Source: an uncultured Alphaproteobacteria bacterium (GTDB lineage: Bacteria; Pseudomonadota; Alphaproteobacteria; Rs-D84). From it: a stretch of DNA of 64,000 nucleotides. Under the pieces are notes generated by a model. It saw only the letters and a list, made by a program, of their open reading frames with translations, was not told the DNA's origin and did no database searches. Of the stretch, positions 53,726 through 62,604 are shown piece after piece (position 1 is the stretch's first letter; every line of letters begins with the position of its first letter). Position numbers and translations under genes: made by a program. The DNA is taken from contig CALXMC010000006.1 in the NCBI GenBank assembly GCA_944389385.1, positions 1 through 64,000 on the forward strand, in the 5' to 3' direction.

Positions 53726-55930
53726 ATGTTCAAAACGGGTGATATTGTTAAAATCTTGATACCAAACGTCGTTAATTCGGGATACGATTACCGATTGACC
53801 GCGGATGCAGATTTGGGAACGTTTGTCCGTGTCAGCGTAATGAGACGCCCGTATATTGGCGTTGTGTATGGCGTCGGGGACAGCAATTTGCCACCTGAAA
53901 AAATCAAAGATACGATTGACGTTTTTCCCGAACATTTATCCGTTGCTGATTTGCAGTGGATAAAAAAAATGTCGGATTGGACGTTGATGACACCGGGCGC
54001 GGTATTGCGCTTAATTATAAATGTGCCGGATGCTTTTTCACCCCCGCGTATGGAACAATTATATACTTATAATCCGGACACAAAAATTCGTATGACGGAC
54101 GCGCGTCAATCTGTGGCGGACGCATTTGCATCCAACGACAACGACGCAATGAGTGCATCTGATATTCAAAACATTGCGCACGTCAGTGGCGCGGTTGTCC
54201 GTGGTATGATTTCGCGTGGGATTTTGGTGCCAACCGCATCGCGACCACGCATGACCGATTTTTCAAATTATGAATACACAGACAAGTGTAATGTCACATT
54301 AAATGATGAACAAACCGCCGCCGCCCGGGAATTGGGCAACGCCATCCAACGCGGTGGATTTTCAGTATATTTATTGGACGGCATAACCGGCAGTGGCAAA
54401 ACCCAGGTATATTTTGACGCCGCATGGCGTGCATACAGCCGTGGCGAATCTGTTTTGCTGATGATGCCTGAAATCGCTTTAACTGCGCAATTTATGTCGC
54501 GGTATGAAAAGCGTTTCGGCGCGCCCCCTGTTGTATGGCACAGTAATTTAACCGCTGCGCGCCGGCGCGAGATTTGGCGCGGTGTGTTAAACGGGAAAAT
54601 CCGTATGGTTGTTGGCACGCGCAGCGCGCTGTTTTTACCGTGGCAAAATTTGGGTCTGATTGTTGTTGATGAAGAACACGATACGTCGTACAAGCAAGAA
54701 GATATGGGAAATTACCACGCGCGTGATATGGCGGTTTTGCGTGCAAAAATCGCCGGATTCCCAGTTGTGTTGGCCAGTGCCACCCCATCGGCCGAGACAC
54801 TGCAAAATGTATCCGATGGAAAATATAAAATTTTGAAATTAACATCGCGCTTTGGCGGTGCCACTTTACCGACAATCGAAACAATAGATTTACGCGAACA
54901 TCGCCCAGAACAATATAAATTGTCCAACGATGCCGATGCGACGCCCATGGCGGGATATTTATCGCCCATTTTGTGTGATGCGATGCGCGAAACATTGGCG
55001 GCGGGCCATCAAATAATGCTGTTTATAAATCGGCGTGGTTTTGCCCCAATTGTCCAGTGTCGTAAATGTGGGTGGGTTGCCCAGTGCCCTGATTGCAGTG
55101 TTGGAATGACGTATCATAAACAGATTGGCAAATTGTTGTGCCATATATGCGGTCGCACTATGACGGTTCCGCAAAAGTGCCCTGATTGTGGTAACGATGT
55201 ATCATATCGTGGTGCGGGGCTGGAAAAAATTCAGGAAGAAGTCGCCATAAAATTCCCCACGGCGCGTACCGCATTGGTGTCCAGTGATACGATTATGTCG
55301 CGCCAGGCATTGGAACGTATTGTGCATAAAATGGAATCGGGCGAAATCGACATAGTCATCGGTACTCAAATTTTGGCCAAAGGTCACCATTTTCCGAATT
55401 TAACCTTGGTCGGTGTGGTTGATGCAGATATGGGGTTGTTCGGCACAGATTTTCGCGCGGCCGAGCATACTTTCCAGCAATTATTCCAGGTCGCCGGTCG
55501 GGCGGGGCGGGGCGATGCGCCGGGGCGGGTGCTGTTACAGACGTATCAACCAACGCACCCGGTACTGTGTGCGATTTGTGACGGTAATCGCGATGCGTTT
55601 ATGGCGGCGGATATGGCGGCGCGGCGCGCTGCAAAAATGCCGCCTTATGGGCAATTGGTCGCGTTGGTAATCGAATCAAACAAAGAATCTGTATTAAAAA
55701 ATTTTTGCGATGCGCTGGCGGCGGCCGTACCAAATGCGGCGGGGGTGAAATTTATGGGACCGATTGCGGCACAAATATATCAGATACGTAATTGGTATCG
55801 CATGCGCTTTTTGGTCGCAGGTGATGCGCGTGCTTTGTTGCAGCCGATTGTGTCGCATTGGTTGTCGTGTGTTCGTGTGCCTGCAAATGTTCGCATAAAA
55901 ATAGATGTTAATCCCCAGAATTTTATGTGA
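53726..55930 (+). CDS. priA: Primosomal replication protein PriA (helicase)
   Basis: A 734-aa product. Walker A in DGITGSGKTQVYF, Walker B VVDEEHDTSYK, helicase motif ASATPSAETL, and zinc cysteines in CRKCGWVAQCPDC and CHICGRTM..CPDCG (eight Cys). QVAGRAGRGDAPG is motif VI. It reloads the replisome at stalled forks. Monocistronic. Confidence 0.94.
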   Translation: MFKTGDIVKILIPNVVNSGYDYRLTADADLGTFVRVSVMRRPYIGVVYGVGDSNLPPEKIKDTIDVFPEHLSVADLQWIKKMSDWTLMTPGAVLRLIINVPDAFSPPRMEQLYTYNPDTKIRMTDARQSVADAFASNDNDAMSASDIQNIAHVSGAVVRGMISRGILVPTASRPRMTDFSNYEYTDKCNVTLNDEQTAAARELGNAIQRGGFSVYLLDGITGSGKTQVYFDAAWRAYSRGESVLLMMPEIALTAQFMSRYEKRFGAPPVVWHSNLTAARRREIWRGVLNGKIRMVVGTRSALFLPWQNLGLIVVDEEHDTSYKQEDMGNYHARDMAVLRAKIAGFPVVLASATPSAETLQNVSDGKYKILKLTSRFGGATLPTIETIDLREHRPEQYKLSNDADATPMAGYLSPILCDAMRETLAAGHQIMLFINRRGFAPIVQCRKCGWVAQCPDCSVGMTYHKQIGKLLCHICGRTMTVPQKCPDCGNDVSYRGAGLEKIQEEVAIKFPTARTALVSSDTIMSRQALERIVHKMESGEIDIVIGTQILAKGHHFPNLTLVGVVDADMGLFGTDFRAAEHTFQQLFQVAGRAGRGDAPGRVLLQTYQPTHPVLCAICDGNRDAFMAADMAARRAAKMPPYGQLVALVIESNKESVLKNFCDALAAAVPNAAGVKFMGPIAAQIYQIRNWYRMRFLVAGDARALLQPIVSHWLSCVRVPANVRIKIDVNPQNFM

Positions 55931-55996
55931 TGCGCTTTGCTTGAAAATACACACGTTTTGTAATATAATTACAGCTGTAAAAAAAAGGGGGAAATA

Positions 55997-56314
55997 ATGA
56001 GTGTGATTTTTGCATTTTTAATGATGTTTTGCCTGGTAACAATATGTATTGCTGTGTTGGCGATACCGGTCATGATTGCGAATGCGCGCGGCGTTGGTGG
56101 TGGCGCATATACTGCAATTATATTGTTATCTGTGTTTGGCATTTTTTTCGGAATCACGTGGTTTATCGCGCTGATAATGTCATTGGTATGCCGGGGCGAT
56201 GTTTTTATCGGTGATGAATTGGATAAATTGGAAAAATTGTCCAAGTTGTATAAAGAAAAAGTAATTTCTAAATCCGAATATGAAAAAATGCGCGCCAAGA
56301 TATTGCGTGATTAA
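55997..56314 (+). CDS. SHOCT-domain small membrane protein
   Basis: A 105-aa product with AAGGGGGAAA Shine-Dalgarno. Two hydrophobic helices (VIFAFLMMFCLVTICIAVL and TAIILLSVFGIFFGITWF) are followed by a SHOCT-type tail LEKLSKLYKEKVISKSEYEKM. SHOCT motifs mediate oligomerisation. A GCCCCGAAACGGGGC terminator follows. Confidence 0.72.
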   Translation: MSVIFAFLMMFCLVTICIAVLAIPVMIANARGVGGGAYTAIILLSVFGIFFGITWFIALIMSLVCRGDVFIGDELDKLEKLSKLYKEKVISKSEYEKMRAKILRD

Positions 56315-56324
56315 AAATAAAAAA

Positions 56325-56345
56325 GCCCCGAAACGGGGCATTTAT
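56325..56345. terminator. Bidirectional terminator
   Basis: GCCCCG AAA CGGGGC with A-rich left flank and T-rich right flank, between convergent genes. Confidence 0.82.
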
Positions 56346-56348
56346 TTT

Positions 56349-56555
56349 TTATCTGTGTTTTTGACGGCGGCGCGCGCACAGTGCCGCGATACCGACAATA
56401 ATATAATCCATCAAACAGCACTTGTTTAACAATTCCGCTTCGCGCTGTTCAGCTTGGCGCAGTCTTTCTTGTTCAAATTGTTGCATTTTTTTCACAGTTT
56501 CTGGGTTTTCCACACGTTTATCATTATCTGTGATATATAATGGTTCGTTCGGCAT
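56349..56555 (-). CDS. Small hypothetical membrane protein
   Basis: A 68-aa product. A charged helix (FEQERLRQAEQREAELL) precedes a short hydrophobic segment (MDYIIVGIAALCA) and a basic tail. AAGGAGT Shine-Dalgarno precedes the start. It lies 32 nt downstream of the VirB11-type gene and may be co-transcribed. Confidence 0.5.
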   Translation of the reverse strand: MPNEPLYITDNDKRVENPETVKKMQQFEQERLRQAEQREAELLNKCCLMDYIIVGIAALCARRRQKHR

Positions 56556-56587
56556 AATAAAACTCCTTGGGTAAAATTTACGGGGTA

Positions 56588-57550
56588 TTATACCACTTCT
56601 GTTACCGCACGCAAGGCCCCATCACGTGATAATTGTACAACCCGGATTTTTTTCTTCATTTCTGCAATTAAATCAGTACGGTCGTACGCGGGTTGAGTGT
56701 GTAAAATACGGTCTGCGAACGCGGCGTATGCGGCCTCGGCACTTTCGGCGTGTATAGTTGTATAAAAATGGTCGTGCCCCGTCCCCAACATTTCCCACAA
56801 CACAGATGCGTTATCAGTTGAAATTTCGCCACCTATAATTACATCTGGGGTCATGCGTACAACCAAATCCAATAATCGCGCATAGTTAAAATCATTTGTT
56901 TGCTCGGTTCGGGACAAAATAAAATGCACATGATTCGGTTGTGGGACGTTTATTTCACGGGCGTCTTCGACGGTAATCACACGGCTGTTTTGATCGATCA
57001 AGGTTAACATGTGGTTCAAAAAAGTCGTTTTACCAGTTGCGGTTGCGCCGCTGATTAAAATGGGGCTGCCATCATTTATGGCCGACATCAGTCGATCGTA
57101 CGGGTCGTCTGGTCGTTTTGATTCGCGTGGTTTTACCCGCATCAGTTTTTGTCCGCGCTTCAAATGATAATTTTCAAACGATGTTTCCGGCGCAGACGTT
57201 CCGCGAATATTTAACGCGACGCCGCCCGTAATATCGCGGTCGTCATATTGGACATTCGGACCCGCGATTGCGGTAAACCTGTGATTTCCGGGCAAAGTGG
57301 CATATACGACCGGCATCCCATGAATTGGATCAAACGGCCGTTCGTATATATTTGCGACTGTATGAATCAAATCAACCAAGTATTGTTTTGTTAAAACTTC
57401 GGCATTATATGCAACCCATGGAACGCGCGCACCATGCAGGCGCATCCAAACCTCGCCCGCGTGATTTATGGCGATTTCTTCTACAAACGAAGGTTTATAG
57501 AATTCTTCCAATGGCTTTAACAAAGAATCCAGAACTACATTTGACATCAT
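56588..57550 (-). CDS. virB11: VirB11-type type IV secretion ATPase
   Basis: The start chosen is ATG 57550 (MMSNVVLDSLL); a TTG at 57583 is an alternative. The product is about 320 aa. Walker A is GATATGKTTFLNHML, the Asp box ITVEDAREI, Walker B DVIIGGEIS, and the His box GHDHFYTTIHAES. It powers a VirB/Rvh-like machine at the inner membrane. No other vir genes are in the window, which is normal for scattered Rickettsiales-type loci. Confidence 0.88.
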   Translation of the reverse strand: MMSNVVLDSLLKPLEEFYKPSFVEEIAINHAGEVWMRLHGARVPWVAYNAEVLTKQYLVDLIHTVANIYERPFDPIHGMPVVYATLPGNHRFTAIAGPNVQYDDRDITGGVALNIRGTSAPETSFENYHLKRGQKLMRVKPRESKRPDDPYDRLMSAINDGSPILISGATATGKTTFLNHMLTLIDQNSRVITVEDAREINVPQPNHVHFILSRTEQTNDFNYARLLDLVVRMTPDVIIGGEISTDNASVLWEMLGTGHDHFYTTIHAESAEAAYAAFADRILHTQPAYDRTDLIAEMKKKIRVVQLSRDGALRAVTEVV

Positions 57551-57623
57551 ACAGATTTTATCACAAATCGTGACTTGAATCAAAATGCTTTATTTGATAA
57601 AATTGAAAAAAAGAGAGACAAAA

Positions 57624-58187
57624 ATGAAAAAAAGTTTATTGTTTGTATTATGTTCGGTCTTTGTATTGGGTGCATGTAATACGGGCGCTGATACACCATA
57701 TAATACCGATGATTTTGCGGGTGGTGGTGCGGATGCACCGTTGTATAACGAACGTACCAGCACATTTATGCAGGCTGATAATGAATATTCGAACATAGAT
57801 TCATATAAACCCAAAACCGATGCAGAAAAAGAGGCCAGCAACAACCGTTGGAATACGGCACGGATGGAAACCCGGTGGCAAGAATACCGCGGCACAATGG
57901 TTCGGGTCCAGATTTTGTTGGGAAATACAGATGTACGTGAAATGCGCCTGCGCTTGATGCAGAATGCCGACGGAATGGATGTTGATGGCGATAATCGCAC
58001 CGTATTGGCCAAGGTTGCAGATTACGAAATGAAACGTATATGTGGACGTAACGCAGACAGCATTGTGATGGTATACGACAGACCGTCTTTTGATGTTATG
58101 CGTCCGACGCCTTACTTTGATTACAGGGTCGAGGCCGAAGGTTCAACCATGCGTGAATACGGATTCAGATGCGTATATAACAATTAA
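57624..58187 (+). CDS. Lipoprotein of unknown function
   Basis: A 187-aa product from ATG 57624 (MKKSLLFVLCSVFVLGACN), lipobox LGAC, with GAGAG Shine-Dalgarno. The mature part has no recognised domain; RMETRWQEYRGTMVRVQI and a Cys pair (RICGRN, GFRC) are notable. Its neighbour is the lipoprotein PPIase. Confidence 0.6.
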   Translation: MKKSLLFVLCSVFVLGACNTGADTPYNTDDFAGGGADAPLYNERTSTFMQADNEYSNIDSYKPKTDAEKEASNNRWNTARMETRWQEYRGTMVRVQILLGNTDVREMRLRLMQNADGMDVDGDNRTVLAKVADYEMKRICGRNADSIVMVYDRPSFDVMRPTPYFDYRVEAEGSTMREYGFRCVYNN

Positions 58188-58219
58188 AGTAACAAAATAA
58201 ACAAATAAAGGGTGAAAAT

Positions 58220-58549
58220 ATGAAGAAATTTATGTCTGCGGTTGCATTGTGTGGTGCAATGTTGTTAACGGGATGCGATGGTAATGCCGGTGCACAAAAT
58301 GGTGATACCGTTGTTATCGATTTCGCGGGTTACAAAGATGGTGTCGCGTTTGCTGGCGGTACTGCGACAAATTTCCCACTGGTTTTGGGCAGTGGCCAGT
58401 TTGTCCCCGGATTTGAAGAACAACTGGTTGGAATGGAAGTTGGCGAAACACGTGATATCAACATCACATTCCCTGAAAACTATGTACCCGAACTGGCGGG
58501 CCAGGATGTTGTGTTTACAGTCACTGTAAACGAGATTGTGAAACAATAA
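58220..58549 (+). CDS. FKBP/trigger-factor-like peptidyl-prolyl isomerase lipoprotein
   Basis: A 109-aa product with signal [21 protein letters not shown], lipobox LTGC. The domain has [53 protein letters not shown] and [10 protein letters not shown], closest to the trigger-factor PPIase domain. It would act on proteins in the periplasm. Only the PPIase domain is present. Confidence 0.82.
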   Translation: MKKFMSAVALCGAMLLTGCDGNAGAQNGDTVVIDFAGYKDGVAFAGGTATNFPLVLGSGQFVPGFEEQLVGMEVGETRDINITFPENYVPELAGQDVVFTVTVNEIVKQ

Positions 58550-58554
58550 AAAAA

Positions 58555-58578
58555 ACGCCCGTTTGGGCGTTTTTTTTC
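58555..58578. terminator. Terminator after the PPIase gene
   Basis: ACGCCC GTTT GGGCGT hairpin followed by T8, with A8 upstream, so it can serve both convergent genes. Confidence 0.82.
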
Positions 58579-58597
58579 ATTTATATTAAGTATCGAA

Positions 58598-59428
58598 TTA
58601 TTTCACAGCAACGATAAATATCTTTAATTCATTTGCACGTTTGATAACGGCATCTTTATCCACAACAAAACACGTTTCAGCATTGACGATGATTCCGCGT
58701 AATTTGGCGGCTGCAACTGCGTTTATTGTATCAACGCCGATGGCTGGAATGTCGATTCTTAAATCTTGGCCGGGTTTGGTCATTTTTGCAAATACCCCAC
58801 TGGGGCGTTTGTGGTTGCGCCGCATATCAACCACGCGTTCCAACATTTTTGCAGTTCCCTCGGCGGCTTCGACTGCGATAACTTGCTTGTCAACAACGAC
58901 AGATGCGCCAATATCAGCCATTCCGATTGTGTGTGATACGTCGATTGCGCGTTCTATATCGCGCGCGTCGCGTGCGTTTGGTTTTGTTTTTGTTTGCACG
59001 CCCGCGTGTTGAAATGTCAATTCAGGTGCCACATCTTGGGCCGCGACAATTTCGAAACCACGTTTTTCCAATGCTTTGTTTAATGCAACCGCCATAGAAT
59101 CATACCCCCGTTGATGTTTCAAAATGCTGAACAATAATCCAATCGACCATAAATCAGGCCGCAAATCAGACAGATTCGGATGTCCCAATGCGCCGACAAA
59201 GGTCAGTTTTTTTATCCCACGTTTACGAAATTGGCGCACAGCCGGCCAACCACCTGCGGGTCGTACGGCAATATCTGGATTCAAGCGCGGATCATAAAAT
59301 GGTTTTAATCCAACAACGTAAACTTCCCATCCATTGCGGCGCAAAGCGTCGCGTGTGAAAAATGGTAAATCCAACGCGCCTGCAACCAGTGCGATTTTTT
59401 TATCTGATTTTTTTGTACTTTTCTTCAT
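58598..59428 (-). CDS. lpxI: UDP-2,3-diacylglucosamine pyrophosphatase LpxI
   Basis: A 276-aa product from MKKSTKKSDKKIALVAGALDL. FVGALGHPNLSDLRPD, the VGMADIGASVVV-type motif (IGMADIGASV), and DIPAIGVDTINA near the C-terminus define DUF1009/LpxI. It makes lipid X in lipid A synthesis in alphaproteobacteria, replacing LpxH. Isolated from other lpx genes here. Confidence 0.88.
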   Translation of the reverse strand: MKKSTKKSDKKIALVAGALDLPFFTRDALRRNGWEVYVVGLKPFYDPRLNPDIAVRPAGGWPAVRQFRKRGIKKLTFVGALGHPNLSDLRPDLWSIGLLFSILKHQRGYDSMAVALNKALEKRGFEIVAAQDVAPELTFQHAGVQTKTKPNARDARDIERAIDVSHTIGMADIGASVVVDKQVIAVEAAEGTAKMLERVVDMRRNHKRPSGVFAKMTKPGQDLRIDIPAIGVDTINAVAAAKLRGIIVNAETCFVVDKDAVIKRANELKIFIVAVK

Positions 59429-59516
59429 ATTTTTAATGGTACGAATAAAACAGGCTGGAATCAAGTTTCAATTTATGCTAAAATTCAATCAGCAATAAAT
59501 TTTTGGTGGAATTAAA

Positions 59517-60278
59517 ATGAAAAAAATATCATACCTGGGGATTTTGTCTGTATTACTGTCATGGCCGGCATTTGCGGGATACAATGATGAATTATTTCGG
59601 GCCGAGGTCACAGAAGGACTGGATTTGGTTGGTGCACGTGCAAATGCCGATTTGCCGGACGATGCGCCTGGGGCATTGGGTGCGGATGTGTATTTGACTG
59701 ACGGTTCCGCCGATAACGAAGATATTCAATTGTTTATTCCGACAAAGATGTATATGCGTGCAGGTGGTGGATATACTTTACCGTTTGCAACAGATGTGGC
59801 GCGTATGGGTGATGTTGAATACGAAAGTAAAAACAGTTGGACGACCCAGATTGGCGTTGGTTGGAATTTGTCATCATATATTCGCACCGAACTGGATTTC
59901 CAAGAATCTACACTGGATTTTGATGGAACGGATTTGGGGGCGTCGTACCAAACAATTGGTGGAATGCTGTATTTCGATTTGGCGCGCAGATATGTTTTCA
60001 TGGGCGACATCACGTATCGTCGGCGCTTTGTGCCGTTCATGGGTGTTGGTGTTGCGGCCGGGTTGTACAGTTTTGATGGCGACGGTGGCGCGGATGGATT
60101 CGTAATGGCGGCGCCGCGTGCAACAATTGGGTTTAACGTTATGTTAAATGATTTGATTGGAATCGACATTATGTACCAATACCAGATGATGTTGGGTAAC
60201 GGGTTTGGTTGGAATGTTCGTGCGGGTGGCGTTGATAATATCAGTAATGTTATGGCGTCTTTCCGGGTGAATTTCTGA
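59517..60278 (+). CDS. Outer-membrane beta-barrel protein
   Basis: A 253-aa product. The signal peptide ends in WPAFAGYND. Alternating strands and a terminal aromatic residue (VMASFRVNF) fit an eight-stranded barrel (porin_OmpL1/Omp_b-brl type). A second barrel gene follows 18 nt on, so the two are an operon. Confidence 0.75.
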   Translation: MKKISYLGILSVLLSWPAFAGYNDELFRAEVTEGLDLVGARANADLPDDAPGALGADVYLTDGSADNEDIQLFIPTKMYMRAGGGYTLPFATDVARMGDVEYESKNSWTTQIGVGWNLSSYIRTELDFQESTLDFDGTDLGASYQTIGGMLYFDLARRYVFMGDITYRRRFVPFMGVGVAAGLYSFDGDGGADGFVMAAPRATIGFNVMLNDLIGIDIMYQYQMMLGNGFGWNVRAGGVDNISNVMASFRVNF

Positions 60279-60296
60279 TAAAGGACGGGGTTAAAA

Positions 60297-60935
60297 ATGA
60301 AATTAAAAATTCTGTGTGGCACAATTTTTTGTATGTTGACGTTTGCGGCAAATGCGGCGATTCCATACCGGACTGAACATATAGACAAACCAATCCAGAT
60401 ACCTATGTCGGGTAATGATGATCAGGCTTTGGCCCGTCTGCGTCGGTTTTATGTTGGCGGTATGTATGATTTTACATTGTGGAATGACGGCGAAGATTTA
60501 CGTGGCAAAAATACTTCTTCGTTCGAAGTTGTTGCGGGTGTTCGACCATTTGATATTTTCCGGGTCGAGGCTAACTATATCCACAATTCGGCAAAATGGG
60601 ATAAATTCGAATCGACCAACGAAATCGCAATGTTGAACGCGTTTTTGGATGCGCGTATTGGAAATATGTATCGTCCATTTTATCGTCAACGTATGGTTCC
60701 GTATGTTGGATTGGGCATCGGGGCGGCATGGAATAAATCCGATGACGTAACGATTGAAAACGAGTTTACGCCTGTGGCGGCGGTTATGGCCGGGTTGGGT
60801 GTCGAATTGGGCGAGTTTTTTGCACTGGATTTTGGTTACAGATACATGTACATGTTTACACCAAAATTCGAAATTGCGCCGAATTTTTCGCCCGCAGGAC
60901 ACCAATTCCGTGTTGGGGCACGTATACATTTCTAG
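60297..60935 (+). CDS. Outer-membrane beta-barrel protein, second
   Basis: A 212-aa product with signal ending in AANAA and final strand HQFRVGARIHF. Strands such as RMVPYVGLGIGAAWN and FALDFGYRYMYMF are typical. Probably an OmpA-like or Omp_b-brl porin-scale barrel without a C-terminal OmpA domain. Confidence 0.75.
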   Translation: MKLKILCGTIFCMLTFAANAAIPYRTEHIDKPIQIPMSGNDDQALARLRRFYVGGMYDFTLWNDGEDLRGKNTSSFEVVAGVRPFDIFRVEANYIHNSAKWDKFESTNEIAMLNAFLDARIGNMYRPFYRQRMVPYVGLGIGAAWNKSDDVTIENEFTPVAAVMAGLGVELGEFFALDFGYRYMYMFTPKFEIAPNFSPAGHQFRVGARIHF

Positions 60936-60947
60936 ACATCTGATATT

Positions 60948-61877
60948 ATGAAAACTTGTCCGTTTTTTGGCGTGTGTGGTGGATGCAAGTATGATGTTGC
61001 AGCATCTGATTATCGTGAAAAAAAATTGGATTTGATATCGGATTTACCAATAACAGGGCAGCCTTGGTGGGGTGTGCCCGCCACACGCCGGCGTGCAGAT
61101 TTCGCGTTTGCAGACGGTGCGTTTGGTTTTTATCGTAACCGTTCAAAAAATATAGTTCAAATAACCGAATGCCCTTTGTTGTGCCCGGAAATTAACGCGG
61201 TTATACCGCAATTGGCGGCAATGCCATGGGGCGGGGCGGGTGCGTGCTTGGTAACTTTGTGTGATAATGGGTTGGATGTTGCTGTAACGTCGTCTGTGCC
61301 ATATTTTTCATCTGAATTCAAGCGTGCGTCTGAAAATTTGCCTGTAATACGCGTTACATGGAATGGTCGGGTTGTAATGCAAAAAATACAACCGACTGTG
61401 AATTTCGCAGGACACGTTGTTGATTATTCGCCAAATGCGTTTTTACAACCGACCATCCCCAGTGAAAATGCAATTCGCGACATGGTTATAAAAGAGGCGT
61501 CTGGTGCACATCGTGTGGCTGATTTATTTTGTGGGTTGGGGAATTTTACATTTGCGTTAAATGCGGATGGTTTTGATATATCGGGCATTGGGATAAAACG
61601 TGATTTATTTGTACATCCATTGACTGTTGGAATGTTGAATCAGTACGACTGTGTTGTAATGGATCCGCCGCGCGCCGGCGCGTATGCACAATGTCGTGAA
61701 TTGGTAAAAAGCAATGTTAAACGTGTGATTTACGTTTCGTGCAATCCAGATTCTTGGCGGCGTGATGCGGGCATATTGTCGCGGGGCGGATTTGAATTAA
61801 AACACCTTGTCCCCGTTGACCAGTTTTTGGGCAGTGTTCATTGGGAATTATTTTCAGTATTCATTCGTAATAAATAA
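60948..61877 (+). CDS. 23S rRNA (uracil) methyltransferase, RlmD/RlmC type
   Basis: A 309-aa product, shorter than RlmD and without a TRAM domain. Iron-sulfur cysteines lie in CPFFGVCGGC plus CPLLCPE. SAM site is DLFCGLGNFTFAL, MDPPRAGA holds the active region, and VSCNPDSW the catalytic Cys; HWE near the end is the Glu base. It methylates C5 of a uracil, most likely in rRNA. The exact position cannot be told. Confidence 0.82.
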   Translation: MKTCPFFGVCGGCKYDVAASDYREKKLDLISDLPITGQPWWGVPATRRRADFAFADGAFGFYRNRSKNIVQITECPLLCPEINAVIPQLAAMPWGGAGACLVTLCDNGLDVAVTSSVPYFSSEFKRASENLPVIRVTWNGRVVMQKIQPTVNFAGHVVDYSPNAFLQPTIPSENAIRDMVIKEASGAHRVADLFCGLGNFTFALNADGFDISGIGIKRDLFVHPLTVGMLNQYDCVVMDPPRAGAYAQCRELVKSNVKRVIYVSCNPDSWRRDAGILSRGGFELKHLVPVDQFLGSVHWELFSVFIRNK

Positions 61878-61879
61878 AA

Positions 61880-62052
61880 AAACGCCGGCGGTTTCCCGCC
61901 GGTGTTTCCGAATGCCCCGAAAGGAAGGAAAGGAGAAAAAGAAATTGGGCATTCTAAACCAAGTATGGGGCCCAGAGTCCAGAGGAGAGAGAATGTAGGA
62001 GGGAGTCTGAATCCCTGAACCCCATTGTGTCGCAGGGTTATCCCCTTTGACG
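61880..62052 (-). ncRNA. Candidate minus-strand small RNA with pyrimidine loop
   Basis: On the minus strand, TTGACA (62087-62082), a 17-bp spacer and TACATT (62064-62059) form a promoter with start near 62052. The transcript contains GGG/CCC mini-hairpins, an ATGGGG/CCCCAT stem (61965-61970 with 62020-62025), a GAATGCCC/GGGCATTC stem (61910-61917 with 61947-61954) around a 29-nt C/T-dominated loop, and a terminator CCGGCGG/CCGCCGG with T7. No credible frame is present. The CTCC-rich loop and linker could bind Shine-Dalgarno sequences. No known family recognised. Confidence 0.6.
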
Positions 62053-62058
62053 AATCGA

Positions 62059-62087
62059 AATGTAATACATTTTTAGTTATTTGTCAA
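62059..62087 (-). promoter_or_regulatory. Promoter of the candidate small RNA
   Basis: TTGACA and TACATT on the minus strand, spaced 17 bp. A second TTGACA lies 13 bp further upstream. Confidence 0.6.
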
Positions 62088-62268
62088 GTATTTTTGTCAA
62101 ATTTATTTTTTTAGTGTTTGTTTTAGGATGCAACTCCTTGATTTTTCGGTGTTTTAGGAAATCGTCCTTGTTGTTTGTCACGCTGTGTTGGAATAAAATC
62201 AATATCAGACATAAGTCAATTATGTCAATAAATTCGGATTTTTCCGAATAAAACCACAGGAGAGAGAA

Positions 62269-62508
62269 ATGACACACGAAGATGTATGGCGGGCAATCGA
62301 AAGATTTGCAACAGAACACGGAATGTCGTGTTCGGGACTGGCGAAATGCAGCGGGTTGGATCCAACCACCTTCAACCGCAGTAAACGTTGGTCCAAAGAA
62401 GGTCAGCCACGATGGCCGTCGACCAACAGTATTTCCAAAATACTATCTTCAACGGGCGCCAGTATTAACGATTTTACAAAATTCATAGATTCCCATGAAC
62501 GTCAGTAA
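62269..62508 (+). CDS. Short repressor-type DNA-binding protein (HTH only)
   Basis: A 79-aa product with AGGAGAGAG Shine-Dalgarno. THEDVWRAIERFA, GLAKCSGLDPTTFNRSKRW and PRWPSTNSISKIL..TGAS match the N-terminal DNA-binding domain of alphaproteobacterial S24/LexA-like repressors. The peptidase domain expected after about residue 85 is absent; a terminator follows. It may act as a constitutive repressor. Confidence 0.8.
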   Translation: MTHEDVWRAIERFATEHGMSCSGLAKCSGLDPTTFNRSKRWSKEGQPRWPSTNSISKILSSTGASINDFTKFIDSHERQ

Positions 62509-62531
62509 CGGTCGAATACGAATGTCCTTGT

Positions 62532-62562
62532 AAAGACCGCGTTCCATATTCGCGGTCTTTTT
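62532..62562 (+). terminator. Terminator of the HTH gene
   Basis: AAAGACCGCG, 9-nt loop, CGCGGTCTTT, then TTTATT. Confidence 0.85.
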
Positions 62563-62604
62563 TATTGGACAATACAGTGGGGTTTTATTATCCTGGGGAC
62601 AAGT

